64,000 nucleotides of DNA, taken from contig NC_079214.1 of NCBI RefSeq assembly GCF_029633865.1, forward strand, positions 33,084,957 through 33,148,956. The letters run 5' to 3'. A program made the position numbers and the translations under genes. Origin of the DNA: Lampris incognitus (taxonomy: Eukaryota; Chordata; Actinopteri; Lampriformes; Lampridae). Of this stretch, positions 1 through 9,381 are shown piece by piece (within the stretch, counting starts at the first letter, position 1; the number at the start of each line of letters is the position of its first letter). The notes under the pieces were generated by a model, which did no database searches, was not told where the DNA came from, and saw only the letters and a program-made list of their open reading frames with translations.

Positions 1-117
1 ATTTAAAAAGAGTTCTGATCATTTCAAACTTGTCCCCCTAAATGTGAAAAACATGAGCACGGTTTTGACCACTAATTGGAGCACTGAACTCAGCACCTTC
101 CTTTTGTTTCTCTTCAT

Positions 118-590
118 ATGTGTTCATCTGGACACAATGTTTATTGGGAGAAATGTTTCATCACTCATCTAAGTGACTCAGTCTCATCTGTATGGTATCC
201 CCAACCTTATGAACAGCACAGTTGCATAACATAATAATAATCACAGCACTGTAAGATGGCGTAGAGATCCATCTACGTGAAGGGGGAACGGTCATCCCTG
301 AAACGAGAAGGGTTTAACTGTACATCTGTTGTCATTTTATAACATTGTGATTGCTGTTATTCCCCAATCATCTCTGAATGGTACATGTGCCAATTGTAAC
401 TCTAATGAATGGTCACAGCAATTTGCATATGAAACCTACATTAGATTGCTGGTTTCAGTTGTTATGCAGCTGTATTATTTACAAGGGTGGGGATACCTGC
501 AGTCAGCTGAGACTGAACAGGTCACTTAGATGAGTGATGAAACGTTTCTCCCACTAAACTTTGTGTCCAGATGAACTGGTTCACTTTCTG
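118..590. repeat. Foldback repeat, probably Penelope-type terminal remnant
   Basis: The outer arms are inverted copies: about 118-240 reads inward from a 'ttcatctggacacaatg' motif and about 460-590 ends with its reverse complement 'gtgtccagatgaact'. Both arms carry the stretch around 'cacttagatgag' and 'gatgaaacgtttc'. The middle (240-460) is not palindromic. A related foldback lies at 40241-40470. Sequences of this kind flank Penelope-like retroelements in fish; that assignment is inference. No intact ORF is present. Confidence 0.5.
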
Positions 591-1668
591 GGATTGATTT
601 CTGTATCTGGATTATTGAGCATGCATCAAAAAAACAAAAACAAAACAAAACCCATAATTATCCTGTTATATTGATTTTATTTATTTATTAATTCATTTAT
701 TGATTGATATTTTGATCGAGCGGTCACATGTACCCACACAAAGGCGCACATATGCATGCAAACACACTCTAAGAGAGTGCCACACATTTGTAGGAAGATG
801 AAAACAAACTATTTTAAACAAAATGTTTGCTGGGCTATGAAGGTGACGTATTGGCATTGATAGATAGGTTAAGACATCCTTTTCCATAAACAATCTTTAG
901 GTTCATGAACCCATCTTCCTTCTCACAATAAGGAAGCCTCACCACACCGAGTGTTTTGGAGTGTTAAAGTCACAGTGGGTGGAAGCAGTGGAGCGGATAT
1001 GTTAATTTGCCAAGGCAATTAGTGCTTAACATCCCAGAAGCCATTTAAGTTTCTTAACTTATTAATTATGCAGTTTGTACATACTAAAATACCATCCTAT
1101 GCTGAAAAAAATTGACTAATTAGCAACCCCAAAAAATATCAGTAATTTTTGTTCTAAGGCATTTAAATAGGACAAGCAGTGCAAATAAAGTAGGGAAATC
1201 AAGCCAACTTGTCTTTGCCCTGCTGCCCTCCTCTTACTCATCCTTCATTCCTCAACCCCACCTTCTTTCTATGAACTGTATAAACTTCTCTAAAAGCATA
1301 CACGGACATTTTAAGGGTTCAATATTAATGTGCTGGCACAATGTGTTCTTCAGACTCAACATTAATCAAGAGAGGCTTCAGTTCCTCCTCTCTGAACTTG
1401 AAGAGAACAGAATGCACTTCCTTGTTCGTGCTTTGTCTGGGCTCCTTTTGGCCACCTTCAAGGTTGTCAAGGTTACCTTTGGAGCACCTTATTATTCATA
1501 AAGGTTATTCTGTGATGAAAAGTAAAGCTGAAAGAGTTGGAGAGGAGGGAAGAGGGCCAGAAATAAGTCTCCTCAAAACAACCGTGCTGAGTTTTTTGTT
1601 GAGCTCAAATTGTATTTCCTCTTCAGCTCAGAACATACATTTATGGGTACTTATATGCATATATGTAT
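591..1668. other. AT-rich intergenic DNA, no gene seen
   Basis: Only short chance ORFs occur, without recognisable domains, plus simple A-rich and T-rich runs near 625-700. Nothing supports a gene or a known element. Confidence 0.6.
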
Positions 1669-1669
1669 A

Positions 1670-2922
1670 TACACTATATGGACAAAAGTATTGGGACAAA
1701 CCTCTTAATAATTGAACTCAGGTGTTTCATTTAGACCCATTACCACAGGTGTATAAAATCAAGCAGCTTGCCACGCAGTCTGCATTTACAAACCTTTGCG
1801 AAAGAATGGGTCGTTCTGAAGAGCTCAGTGAATTCAAGTGTGGTACTGTCATAGGATGCCACCTTTGCAATAAGTCAGTTCGTGAAATTTCTTCCCTGCT
1901 AGATATTTCACGGTCAACTGTAAGTGGTATTATTGAAAAGTGGAAGCGTTTAGGAACCACAGCAACTCAGCCACGAAGTGGCAGACCACATATAGTCACA
2001 CAGTGGGGTCAATGAGTGATGAGATGCATAATGCGTAAAAGTCGCCAACGCTCCATTTACTCAATAATTGCAGAATTCCAAACGTCTTCTGGCGTTAACA
2101 TCAGCACAAAAACTGTGCGCCGGGAGCTTCATGGAATGGGTTTCCATGGCCGAGCAGCTGCATGCAAGCCTTATATCACAAAGCACAATACCAAGCGTTG
2201 GGTGGAGTGATGTAAAGCACACTGCCACTGGACTCTGGAGCAGTGGAAATGTGTTCTGTGGAGTGATGAATCACACTTCTCTGTCTGGCAGTCTGATGGA
2301 TGAGTCTGGGTTTGGCGGATGCCAGGAGAAGGTTACCTGCCTGACTGCATTGTGCCAACTGTAAAGTTTGGTGTAGGAGGGATAAAGGTATGTGTTTATT
2401 TTTCAGGGGTTGGGAAAGGCCCCTTAGTTCCAGTGAAGGGACATCTTAATGCTTCAGCATACTAAGACATTGTGGACAATTTTATGTGTCCATCTTTGTG
2501 GGAACAGTTTGGGGAGGGCCCTTTTCTGTTCCCGCATGACTGTGCTCCAGTGCACAAGGCAAGGTCCATTAAGACATGGTTGGGTGAGTTTGGTGTGGAA
2601 GAACTAGACAGGCCTTCACAGAGCCCTGACCTCAACCCCATCGAACACCTTTGGGGTGAACTAGAACAGAGATTGTGATCGAGGTTTTCTTGTCCAACAT
2701 CAGTGCCTGACCTCACAAATGCTCTTCTGGATGAATGGGCAAAAATTCGCAAAGACACACTCCAAAATCTTGTGGAATGCCTTCCCAGAGGAGTGGAAGC
2801 TGTTATAGCTGCAAAGTGGGGACCAACTCCATATTAATGCCTATGGATTTAGAATGGGATGTCATACAAGCTCCTATAGGTGTAATGGCCAGGTGTCCCA
2901 ATACTTTTGTCCACATATATAT
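1670..2922 (+). mobile_element. Tc1/mariner element, decayed
   Basis: The ends are inverted: left 'atatggacaaaagtattggg' and right the complement 'cccaatacttttgtccacat', both next to TA-rich sequence, as expected for TA-targeting Tc1 elements. Length is about 1.25 kb, normal for the superfamily. The interior encodes a broken DD34E transposase on the plus strand (1806-2678). The element is an old non-functional copy and abuts a Penelope-type fragment at about 2925. Confidence 0.85.
1806..2678 (+). pseudogene. Tc1-type DD34E transposase, frame-broken
   Basis: Transposase binds its element ends and cuts and joins DNA at TA sites in the nucleus. The N-terminal helix-turn-helix part starts at an ATG at 1806 (MGRSEELSEFKC...) and stops at 2015. 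A second piece (2016-2210) continues with TVRRELHGMGFHGR, typical of the bipartite DNA-binding region. The catalytic C-terminal piece (2472-2678) holds FPHDCAPVHKA and SPDLNPIEHLW, with 34 residues between D and E. The first catalytic Asp lies in 'LWSDESHFS' around 2255-2290, in another frame. Stops at 2013 and 2208, frame changes and a premature end at 2678 make it dead. Confidence 0.8.
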
Positions 2923-2924
2923 AT

Positions 2925-3087
2925 AAAACTTTGTTAAAAGAAACACTCAATGGTAGGGAAAGTACTCAACAAATATGGAGCAAAATCCAGTGAGTCAAGT
3001 AATTTCCTTATTGACAGCCGATGATTGCTTATGGCATGAAACAGGCTTGTACTGTCTCAAAGAATTTACTTGACTCACTGAATTTTA

Positions 3088-3090
<3 letters not shown>
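2925..3090 (+). repeat. Penelope-type terminal fragment (copy 1)
   Basis: The segment starts with 'cgttaaaagaaacactcaa'-like sequence and ends at 'actgaattttatcgctt' before a CT microsatellite. It shares most of its sequence with 38995-39110, which lacks the central ~60 bp. It has a 15-bp perfect outer stem and an inner ribozyme-like core (separate entry). Penelope-like elements are known to carry hammerhead motifs in their terminal repeats; assignment to that group is inference. Confidence 0.5.
2988..3080 (+). ncRNA. Hammerhead-ribozyme-like fold (type I layout)
   Basis: Read in RNA sense, 2988-3002 pairs perfectly (15 bp) with 3066-3080, and after an internal loop 3013-3017 (GACAG) pairs with 3052-3056 (CTGTC). 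This would be stem I. The core follows: C-C-GATGA at 3018-3024 (consensus CUGAUGA, so one deviation), a short stem II hairpin 3025-3037, GAAA at 3038-3041, and stem III ACA/TGT (3041-3043 with 3048-3050) closed by a GGCT loop. A3051 sits at the cleavage position. A long stem I and a tiny stem III match hammerheads described in Penelope-like elements. The U4-to-C change and a mismatch at the base of stem II suggest this copy is weak or inactive. Confidence 0.55.

Positions 3091-3171
<81 letters not shown>
3091..3171. repeat. (CT)n-(AT)n compound microsatellite
   Basis: About 20 CT units run to 3134, then about 18 AT units to 3170, directly between the Penelope-type fragment and the first short LTR. 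Confidence 0.95.
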
Positions 3172-3174
<3 letters not shown>

Positions 3175-3223
3175 ACATGCATGGATAAGTATACCCGTTG
3201 GCCCTTGGCTAACGGGTCGGACC

Positions 3224-3294
3224 CTTTAGTCGACTGGTTAACGTTGTCACTTGTGGAGCGGGAGACACGGGTTCGCGTCCCGGCTGTGGCAGTT
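3224..3294 (+). promoter_or_regulatory. tRNA-like block with A and B boxes inside the short LTR
   Basis: Box A-like TTAGTCGACTGG (3226-3237) and box B-like GGTTCGCGTCC (3270-3280; consensus GGTTCGANTCC) have tRNA spacing, followed by a CCCGG arm closing the T-loop stem. The block recurs in the LTR copies at about 3500-3570, 3690-3760, 3950-4020 and 57345-57415. It could serve as an internal RNA polymerase III promoter. The parent tRNA is unclear; the 'GGGAGACACGGGTTCG' part somewhat resembles tRNA-Asp or tRNA-Glu. Confidence 0.55.
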
Positions 3295-3333
3295 TCCGGA
3301 CTGCCCCCCCCCCCCCCCCCGAACTCGCTACAT

Positions 3334-3350
3334 TGGAGTCAGAAGTGGGA
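3334..3350 (+). promoter_or_regulatory. Primer-binding site, tRNA-Leu type (copy 1)
   Basis: TGGAGTCAGAAGTGGGA follows the LTR end by one base. It differs at one position from the complement of a leucine tRNA 3' end including CCA (tRNA ending TCCCACTTCTGACA). Confidence 0.6.
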
Positions 3351-3788
3351 TGGTGAGACCGTAAGGCCATCGGAAGCGTATGCACCCAGAGGCGTGAAGG
3401 AGCTGATATGCTTAAGCGCGGGGACGCGCTTCCCGTAGGAGTGGGGTAGTGTAACTTGCATGGATAAGTAGACACCTTGGCTAATGGGTTTGACCCTTTA
3501 GTCGACTGGTTAACATAGTCGCTTGCGGTGTGGGAGACACAGGTTCGCATCCTGGCTGTGGCGGTTCCCGGACTGCCCCCCCCCCCCAGGAATTCGTTAC
3601 ATTCGCTACAGCTCGGGACGCCGCATCTGGGACGCGAACCCGTGGCTCCCACACCGCAAGTGACTACGTTAACCAGTCGGGTTGGACCCTTTAGTCGGGC
3701 GGTTAGCGATGTCTCCCGTGGTGCGGAAAATACGGGTTTGCGTCCCGGCTGCGGCAGTTCCTGTGGTTGCCCCTCGATTTCGTTACAT

Positions 3789-3805
3789 TGGTGTCAGAAG
3801 TGGGA
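3789..3805 (+). promoter_or_regulatory. Primer-binding site, tRNA-Leu type (copy 2)
   Basis: TGGTGTCAGAAGTGGGA, one base after an LTR end GTTACA, is the exact complement of the last 14 bases plus CCA of a common vertebrate tRNA-Leu. This is the strongest sign that the cluster consists of LTR retroelements, not SINEs. Confidence 0.7.
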
Positions 3806-3888
3806 TGGTGAGATCGTAAGGCCATCGGAAGCATATGTGCCCAGAGGCGTGAAGGAGCTGATATGCTTAAGCGGGGGGCGCGCTTCCC

Positions 3889-3903
3889 AAAGGAGGGGGG
3901 TAG
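3889..3903 (+). promoter_or_regulatory. Polypurine tract before the last short LTR
   Basis: AAAGGAGGGGGGTAG immediately precedes TGTAAC at 3904. The counterpart at 3437-3449 (AGGAGTGGGGTAG) precedes TGTAAC at 3450. This is where plus-strand DNA priming occurs in LTR elements. Confidence 0.6.
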
Positions 3904-4051
3904 TGTAACGTGTATGAATAAGTAGACACGTTGGCCCTTGGCTAACGGGTCGCACCCTTTTGTCGACTGATTAACGTAGTCGCTTGCGGTGTGGGAGCCA
4001 CGGGTTCGCGTTCTGGATGCGGTGTCCCTAGCTGCCCCCTGAATTTGCTAC

Positions 4052-4106
<55 letters not shown>
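4052..4106. repeat. (TA)n-(CA)n microsatellite
   Basis: A short TA run is followed by about 18 CA units at the right edge of the short-LTR cluster. Confidence 0.95.
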
Positions 4107-4107
<1 letters not shown>

Positions 4108-5069
4108 ATGCATATGGTGCTCATGCTATAAAACACCAGTGTGCTGAAACGGGAATATTTTCTAATTCAGCAGTAAAAACACTATGAGAGGGAGAGTACA
4201 ACATTTATATGCTGGAGTCTGTCCTAACAGTGATTTATCCCCGGGATCTGGGGCTTCCTCATAGATGACAATGACAAATACCTGCAGGTAGTTGCTTTTT
4301 CCATTTCCCACTATGCGATCCATTGTTCTGAAGTTATTTTTCAGAAAGTTGTCTTTTTTTTCAGAACTGGGTTAGTAGCCCACATGGATTTGGTCCAGAT
4401 CCTCTTCGAAGCCCCAAATGAGCACCATCAGTGTTTGACATCACATTTTTTATGTTATAAATAGAACAGTCATGAATTGAAATTTATGCCTCCCACCTGA
4501 GGCACCAAACTTCTACCAGTCAGACTACTAGGAATTTCTAGCCTACCAAAATATTTAGACTTACAAATTTCAGTCAAGGCTATTCTGTTTTGCAAGCTCT
4601 AAAATGTAGTTATTTTACTGGACATTTTCTGCTCGCCAGTGTGACTGTTTTGAAACCAATCTGGCCAAATTCAAATTCAACACATACTGTACATCTTCAC
4701 TTCAGTACTAACTCAGTTATGTTTGCTCACTTTCACGTTTAACAGTGGAACCAAGCTCACTGTGTAAAAAGCTCTGGTGCATTAATTTAATTGTTAGCTG
4801 TGACAATTAAGGTTAGATACAGTTGTTTCTGCTACCCTCCCCACACTTTGCATTGTGTGTACTGCAGCATTTTTTGCCTTTCCTCATAGTCAATGTCTGA
4901 GCTGCTGTCTTCAGCAAACACACATTTAAAATGAGCTAGGATGGCTATGTCATTTAACCGATGATTTACCTAGATCATCTTTAAGTGTAATTGAACTGTT
5001 ATGGTTTGGTTTATGTGTCGCAGATAGAGGCATCTTCTTAATTTGACTGCAATTCAGATATTGTAGTTT
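4107..5069. other. Intergenic DNA, nothing recognised
   Basis: No ORF with a recognisable domain and no obvious inverted or direct repeats. It ends at the left target-site copy of the Expander insertion. Confidence 0.6.
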
Positions 5070-5084
5070 ATTCAGCCAATTAAT

Positions 5085-5582
5085 GGAGTGGGTTGAGAAG
5101 AGTGTCAGGAGTGATTTGCGATAGAAGGGTAGCGGGAAGAGTTAAAGGGAAGGTTTACAAAATGGCTGTGACACCAGCTATATTATATGATTTGGAGGCA
5201 GTAGCACTGATGAAAAGACAGGAGGTGGAGCTGGAGGTGGCAGAGTTGAAGATGCTAAGATTTTCATTGGGAGTGACAAAGGAGGACAGGATTAGGAACG
5301 AGTATATTAGAGGGACAGCTCAGGTTGGACAGTTTGGAGACAAAGCAAGAGAGGCAAGATTGAGATGGCTTGGACATGTGTGGAGGAGAGATGCTGGGTA
5401 TATTGGGAGAAGGATGCTGAATATAGAGCTGTCAGGGAAGAGGAAAAGAGGAAGGCCAAAGAGGTTTATGGATATAGTGAGAGAGGACATGCAGGTGGCT
5501 GGTGTGACAGAGGAAGACGCAGAGGACATGAAGAGATGGAAACAGATGACCCGCTGTGGCGACCCCTAACGGGAGCAGCCAA

Positions 5583-5623
<41 letters not shown>

Positions 5624-5630
5624 ATAGTCG
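5085..5630 (+). mobile_element. 5'-truncated Expander/RTE-like LINE with 15-bp target duplication
   Basis: Only the 3' end of the LINE is present, ending in the family's 3' sequence 'cccctaacgggagcagcc' plus a (TAG)n tail (5585-5622). It is flanked by a perfect 15-bp duplication ATTCAGCCAATTAAT at 5070-5084 and 5631-5645, which proves insertion by target-primed reverse transcription. The encoded C-terminal part has one open frame (5093-5569). Four more copies are in the window (13600-16073, 20228-21528, 24969-26915, 33355-38975). Confidence 0.85.
5093..5569 (+). pseudogene. C-terminal end of Expander/RTE-like ORF
   Basis: This 158-residue frame corresponds to the region after the reverse transcriptase. 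It shows 'RMKGKVYK'-type and 'LEVAELKMLRFSLGVT' segments, a WLGHVWRRD motif, and a basic KRKRGRPKRFMD stretch that may bind nucleic acid. It ends at a natural stop beside the element's 3' end (MTRCGDP). The endonuclease and RT domains were never copied in, because the element is 5'-truncated. The frame is open but cannot make a working enzyme. The clade name rests on remembered family resemblance and the 3' tail, not on a search. Confidence 0.7.
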
Positions 5631-5645
5631 ATTCAGCCAATTAAT

Positions 5646-6620
5646 TCACTTCACTCACCCATGTTGAATTACCAGCTTTTTGTCTTCAAATTTATTTTTT
5701 ATCGATAAAGCGACAATTCACAAGCATTTCATTTTAGACTAACAATTTTGGAAAATCCATGCGTGAAAAACCCTTTATTTGATACTTTCATTTCCAGAGA
5801 CAACTAGTGCCCCAATTAAATATTCAAAATTGTATGCTCTTTTGCCTTTGAATCTGTTAATCTATTTTTAAGTTTAATAGTCACTCGCAGTTAAATTGAA
5901 AGATTTTAAGTTATAATCACCTCATGATTCTACATGAGTGACATAACTACAGATTCCTAGAAATAAATGTTCTTGAGGATGAAATCATCTTGAAGTCACA
6001 TTTTCTTTTGTTTGAAATATATAGATTGACTCACTTGTTCACATTCTTGGCCAGTCCTTTGAGGTTGGATGAAAAAAAAGTTTGTCTTTGGGAGTTTTCT
6101 TCTACTGCCTCTCCATTGGCCCTAAAGGTTATAGGGTCCTTTTTGTACGTGAGGCTCCATAATGCATGTTTGGTATCTTACTAGTGGGACTCCCTGTGCC
6201 ACTCTATGCTCCCTGTGCTGTATGTGTGACAAGAAAGGCAAAGGAGAGAAGTGATAGAGATCTCAAGTCAGCCCTTGTAGAGACATACACACACAAGCAA
6301 ACATGTATGTTCATAAAAAGACAACACACACTCGCACAAAAAAGCCAATAGACAGATGGAGGGTGAGATAGAAAAACAAATTCACTTGTGCAGACATGCA
6401 TTCGCATATATCCACCTATACCCTGAATAAACAAAAACAGAAGAGAGGTGAGTCTTGAGTGAAAAGTGTGAAGATTTTTCCCCGCATTTGCTGAACATAT
6501 GTATTTAACCCACAGGTCTCCAAATCCAGTGACAAACCTTTCTGATTTTCAAAGACGTGACCGAATTCAAGAATAAGCTGTGACCCTAACACTCAGATTT
6601 TCCAAACTGCTCTTACTGGT
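5646..6620. other. Intergenic DNA, nothing recognised
   Basis: AT-rich, with only short unsupported ORFs and no recognisable repeat family. Confidence 0.6.
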
Positions 6621-6622
6621 AT

Positions 6623-6668
6623 ACTACTACTACTACTACTACTACTACTAGTAATAATAATAATTAAT
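6623..6668. repeat. (CTA)n-(TAA)n microsatellite
   Basis: About nine CTA units followed by a short TAA run. Confidence 0.9.
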
Positions 6669-6804
6669 AATATAAACTGTATTTAAATATAAACGTTCAT
6701 GCATGGAATGTAGCTCAAAGTGTTTACGTTACAAAAAAACCCCCACAAAAATGTTCACAAGCAGAAAAAAAATACTATTAAAAACGCAGTATAAAAGTGC
6801 TTTA

Positions 6805-7060
6805 GAACTGGCGGGTTGCTGGCTTGATCCTCCTGGCAAAAATGTTGAGGTATCCTTGAGAAAGACACCTAACCACTGACTGCTCCTGTTGAGTTGGTTG
6901 TTACCTTGCACGGCTGACACCGGTAACGTGCGGTGAGGTCCATGGCTGGGTAGGCAGTAAGTACTTACCCACATGCCAGAGAGAGGCACCAGCAGACTCT
7001 GCCTCAGCAGCCTGAATTCACGAATGCTAGCTTTGGGAGCAAGCCATCCTGAATAGGGCA
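6805..7060 (+). repeat. SINE-like fragment and attached fish repeat
   Basis: 6805-6922 resembles the body of a widespread fish SINE ('ggttgctggcttgatcc' followed by 'tccttgagaaagacacc' and a 'ttgcacggctgacacc' segment). 6920-7060 continues with 'acgtgcggtgaggtcc' and 'gggtaggcag'. A related piece lies in opposite orientation at 8408-8465, on the far side of the palindromic Tc1 element. Family name not assigned. Confidence 0.45.
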
Positions 7061-7546
7061 TACCTTTTATTGATAAAACAACAAGTTTTACATGGTTTAT
7101 TTAAAATTATTTTTAAAACAATCTTAACAAATTAAAGTTTTAAAAAAAGAACATATATGTATATATACACTACCGTTCAAAAGTTTGGGATCACCCAAAC
7201 AATTTCGTGTTTTCCATGAAAAGTCACACTTATTCACCACCATATGTTGTGAAATGAATAGAAAATAGAGTCAAGACATTGACAAGGTTAGAAATAATGA
7301 TTTGTATTTGAAATAAGATTTTTTTTACATCAAACTTTGCTTTCGTCAAAGAATCCTCCATTTGCAGCAATTACAGCATTGCAGACCTTTGGCATTCTAG
7401 CTGTTAATTTGTTGAGGTAATCTGGAGAAATTGCACCCCACGCTTCCAGAAGCAGCTCCCACAAGTTGGATTGGTTGGATGGGCACTTCTTTGAGCAGAT
7501 TGAGTTTCTGGAGCATCACATTTGTGGGGTCAATTAAACGCTCAAA

Positions 7547-7711
7547 ATGGCCAGAAAAAGAGAACTTTCATCTGAAACTCGACAGTCTATTCTTGTTCTT
7601 AGAAATGAAGGCTATTCCATGCGAGAAATTGCTAAGAAATTGAAGATTTCCTACACCGGTGTGTACTACTCCCTTCAGAGGACAGCACAAACAGGCTCTA
7701 ACAGGTACTAT
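7547..7711 (+). pseudogene. Tc1 transposase N-terminus, left arm
   Basis: The frame starts MARKRELSSETRQSILVLRN and contains the first helix-turn-helix (SMREIAKKLKISYTGVYYSL). Homology ends at the arm boundary (7702), after which the frame runs into loop sequence. There is no DDE catalytic core. A truncated DNA-binding domain could in principle occupy element ends, but expression is not shown. Confidence 0.7.
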
Positions 7712-7985
7712 TTAATGAAGATGCCAGTTGGGGACCTGTGAGGCGTCTGTTTCTCAAACTAGAGACTCTAATGTACTTATCTTCTTGCTCAGTTGTGCAA
7801 CGCGGCCTCCCACTTCTTTTTCTACTCTGGTTAGAGCCTGTTTGTGCTGTCCTCTGAAGGGAGTAGTACACACCGGTGTAGGAAATCTTCAATTTCTTAG
7901 CAATTTCTCGCATGGAATAGCCTTCATTTCTAAGAACAAGAATAGACTGTCGAGTTTCAGATGAAAGTTCTCTTTTTCTGGCCAT
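7698..7985 (-). pseudogene. Tc1 transposase N-terminus, right arm
   Basis: The same protein start as the left arm, on the opposite strand. It continues through the loop with a basic GRPR hinge (KRSGRPRCTTEQEDKYIRVS) and the start of the second helix-turn-helix before the frame enters the left arm. This arm keeps the parental order, so the left arm is the inverted duplicate. At 95 residues it is less than a third of a full Tc1 transposase. Confidence 0.7.
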
Positions 7986-8529
7986 TTTGAGCGTTTAATT
8001 GACCCCACAAATGTGATGCTCCAGAAACTCAATCTGCTCAAAGAAGTGCCCATCCAACCAATCCAACTTGTGGGAGCTGCTTCTGGAAGCGTGGGGTGCA
8101 ATTTCTCCAGATTACCTCAACAAATTAACAGCTAGAATGCCAAAGGTCTGCAATGCTGTAATTGCTGCAAATGGAGGATTCTTTGACGAAAGCAAAGTTT
8201 GATGTAAAAAAAATCTTATTTCAAACACAAATCATTATTTCTAACCTTGTCAATGTCTTGACTCTATTTTCTATTCATTTCACAACATATGGTGGTGAAT
8301 AAGTGTGACTTTTCATGGAAAACACAAAATTGTTTGGGTGATCCCAAACTTTTGAACGGTAGTGTATATATAATATTTGTAAGCATCATGATATTTCGTT
8401 TCTTTTTTCTTATTAGCCTGGGTGAGGCACTGCCTACCCTGACCGCACATCACTGGCTGACACCTCCATTGGTTAGGATTCTAGCTGCAGCATTTTGAAC
8501 CATCTGAAGATGTCATGAATACCTCTTGA

Positions 8530-8945
8530 TTCCTCTGCATTCTTACCTTTTTCATTATCTGTTGTCTTCGTGTTTTATTTTGAAGTACTTACCTGTCTTG
8601 TTTCAATGCCTGCCCGTTTTAATTTGCCACCAGTCAACCCTGTGTCTTCAACACCTGTTCCCCATTCCCTCATTAGTCCCTCAGCATATATACCGGTTTA
8701 ACTCCACTAGGCCGCCTCCAGCACTCTCTATGATTCCTATTTTCCTGTCCAAACTTCTGTCTGATCCCCTGAACTCTGATCCTCTGCCAGATTACTGCCC
8801 GTTAAATTTGTCTTGTCTGATCACATCCTGGTTTTGATTATTGCCTGTGTACTGGAATAAATGTGTTGAACTTTGAATTCTTATGGAATCGTTTCTGTGT
8901 CATGCTTGTGGGTCCTCCTCCACTCTGAGTCAGTGAGCATCACAG
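8530..8945 (+). repeat. Possible solo LTR
   Basis: The segment has LTR-like architecture: a 'cagcatatatacc' TATA-like site near 8682, then a C/T-rich stretch, 'actggaataaatgtg' (polyadenylation signal, about 8853), and a 'gtcatgcttgtgggtcctcc' end region. No adjacent retroviral-type genes and no clear target duplication were seen. It could also be a gene 3' end or another repeat. Confidence 0.3.
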
Positions 8946-9381
8946 AACAGCTTTAGTACTAGCATGTGGCAGACCTGAAAACAAAACATTACAATAATCA
9001 AGTCTGGAAGAAACAAATGTATGTATTAGTCTCTGCATCAGCCATGGGTAGGAGAGACCGAATTTTAGCTATGTTATGTGAGTGAGAAAAGGCAGCGTGT
9101 GCGATTTCTTTAATGAGCTTATCAAAGGAAAGGCTGGGAACAAACCTAACACCAAGATATTTGGCTGCCACAGTTTGTGAAATCACAGAATTGTCTAGTG
9201 TTACTGTTACTTAATAGAATTGGTGTCTGTGTCTAGAAGGACCAACAACCAGCATCTCAGTTTTATCTAAATTTAAAAGTAGGAATTTAGTGACACCCAA
9301 TGTTTCATAGCAACCAAGTAGGCCTCTAAATTAGTAATTTGAGTATGATCATCAGCCTATATAGGCACATACAGCTGAGTA

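Larger units (their letters stand above)
3172..4051 (+). mobile_element. Cluster of terminal-repeat miniature (TRIM-like) LTR retroelements with tRNA-like LTRs
   Basis: Four related direct segments of about 150-160 bp (3172-3332, 3450-3601, about 3681-3787 partial, 3904-4051) begin TGTAAC and end GNTACA where complete, giving the LTR hallmark TG...CA. Between them lie two similar internal parts of about 117 bp (3333-3449, 3788-3903). Each internal part starts with a primer-binding site and ends in a purine tract just before the next TGTAAC. No coding sequence fits inside, so the elements would need enzymes in trans. An inverted LTR piece lies at about 3607-3680. Every LTR contains a tRNA-like block. 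The first LTR lacks its initial T, and the array ends in AT repeats on both sides, so target duplications cannot be read. Confidence 0.65.
7168..8364. mobile_element. Palindromic (head-to-head) Tc1 derivative
   Basis: Two 535-bp arms (7168-7702 and 7830-8364) are inverted near-identical copies; I found only two base differences (in the end-proximal regions near 7206 and 7309). Each arm starts with the Tc1 end 'cactaccgttcaaaagttt' and runs into the first codons of a transposase. A 127-bp loop (7703-7829) continues the minus-strand transposase frame. The unit thus has two genuine ends and no catalytic domain, so it could only move with enzyme supplied in trans. TA-rich flanks fit Tc1 targeting. 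Confidence 0.85.

Noticed and set aside
3224..3294. Genuine tRNA gene
   Set aside because: The block has A and B boxes, but no clean cloverleaf with a paired acceptor stem, and it repeats inside LTR-like units; better read as tRNA-derived element sequence.
3209..3652. 147-codon minus-strand ORF across the short LTRs
   Set aside because: It crosses LTR, internal and poly-G parts with no domain, a by-product of GC-rich repeats.
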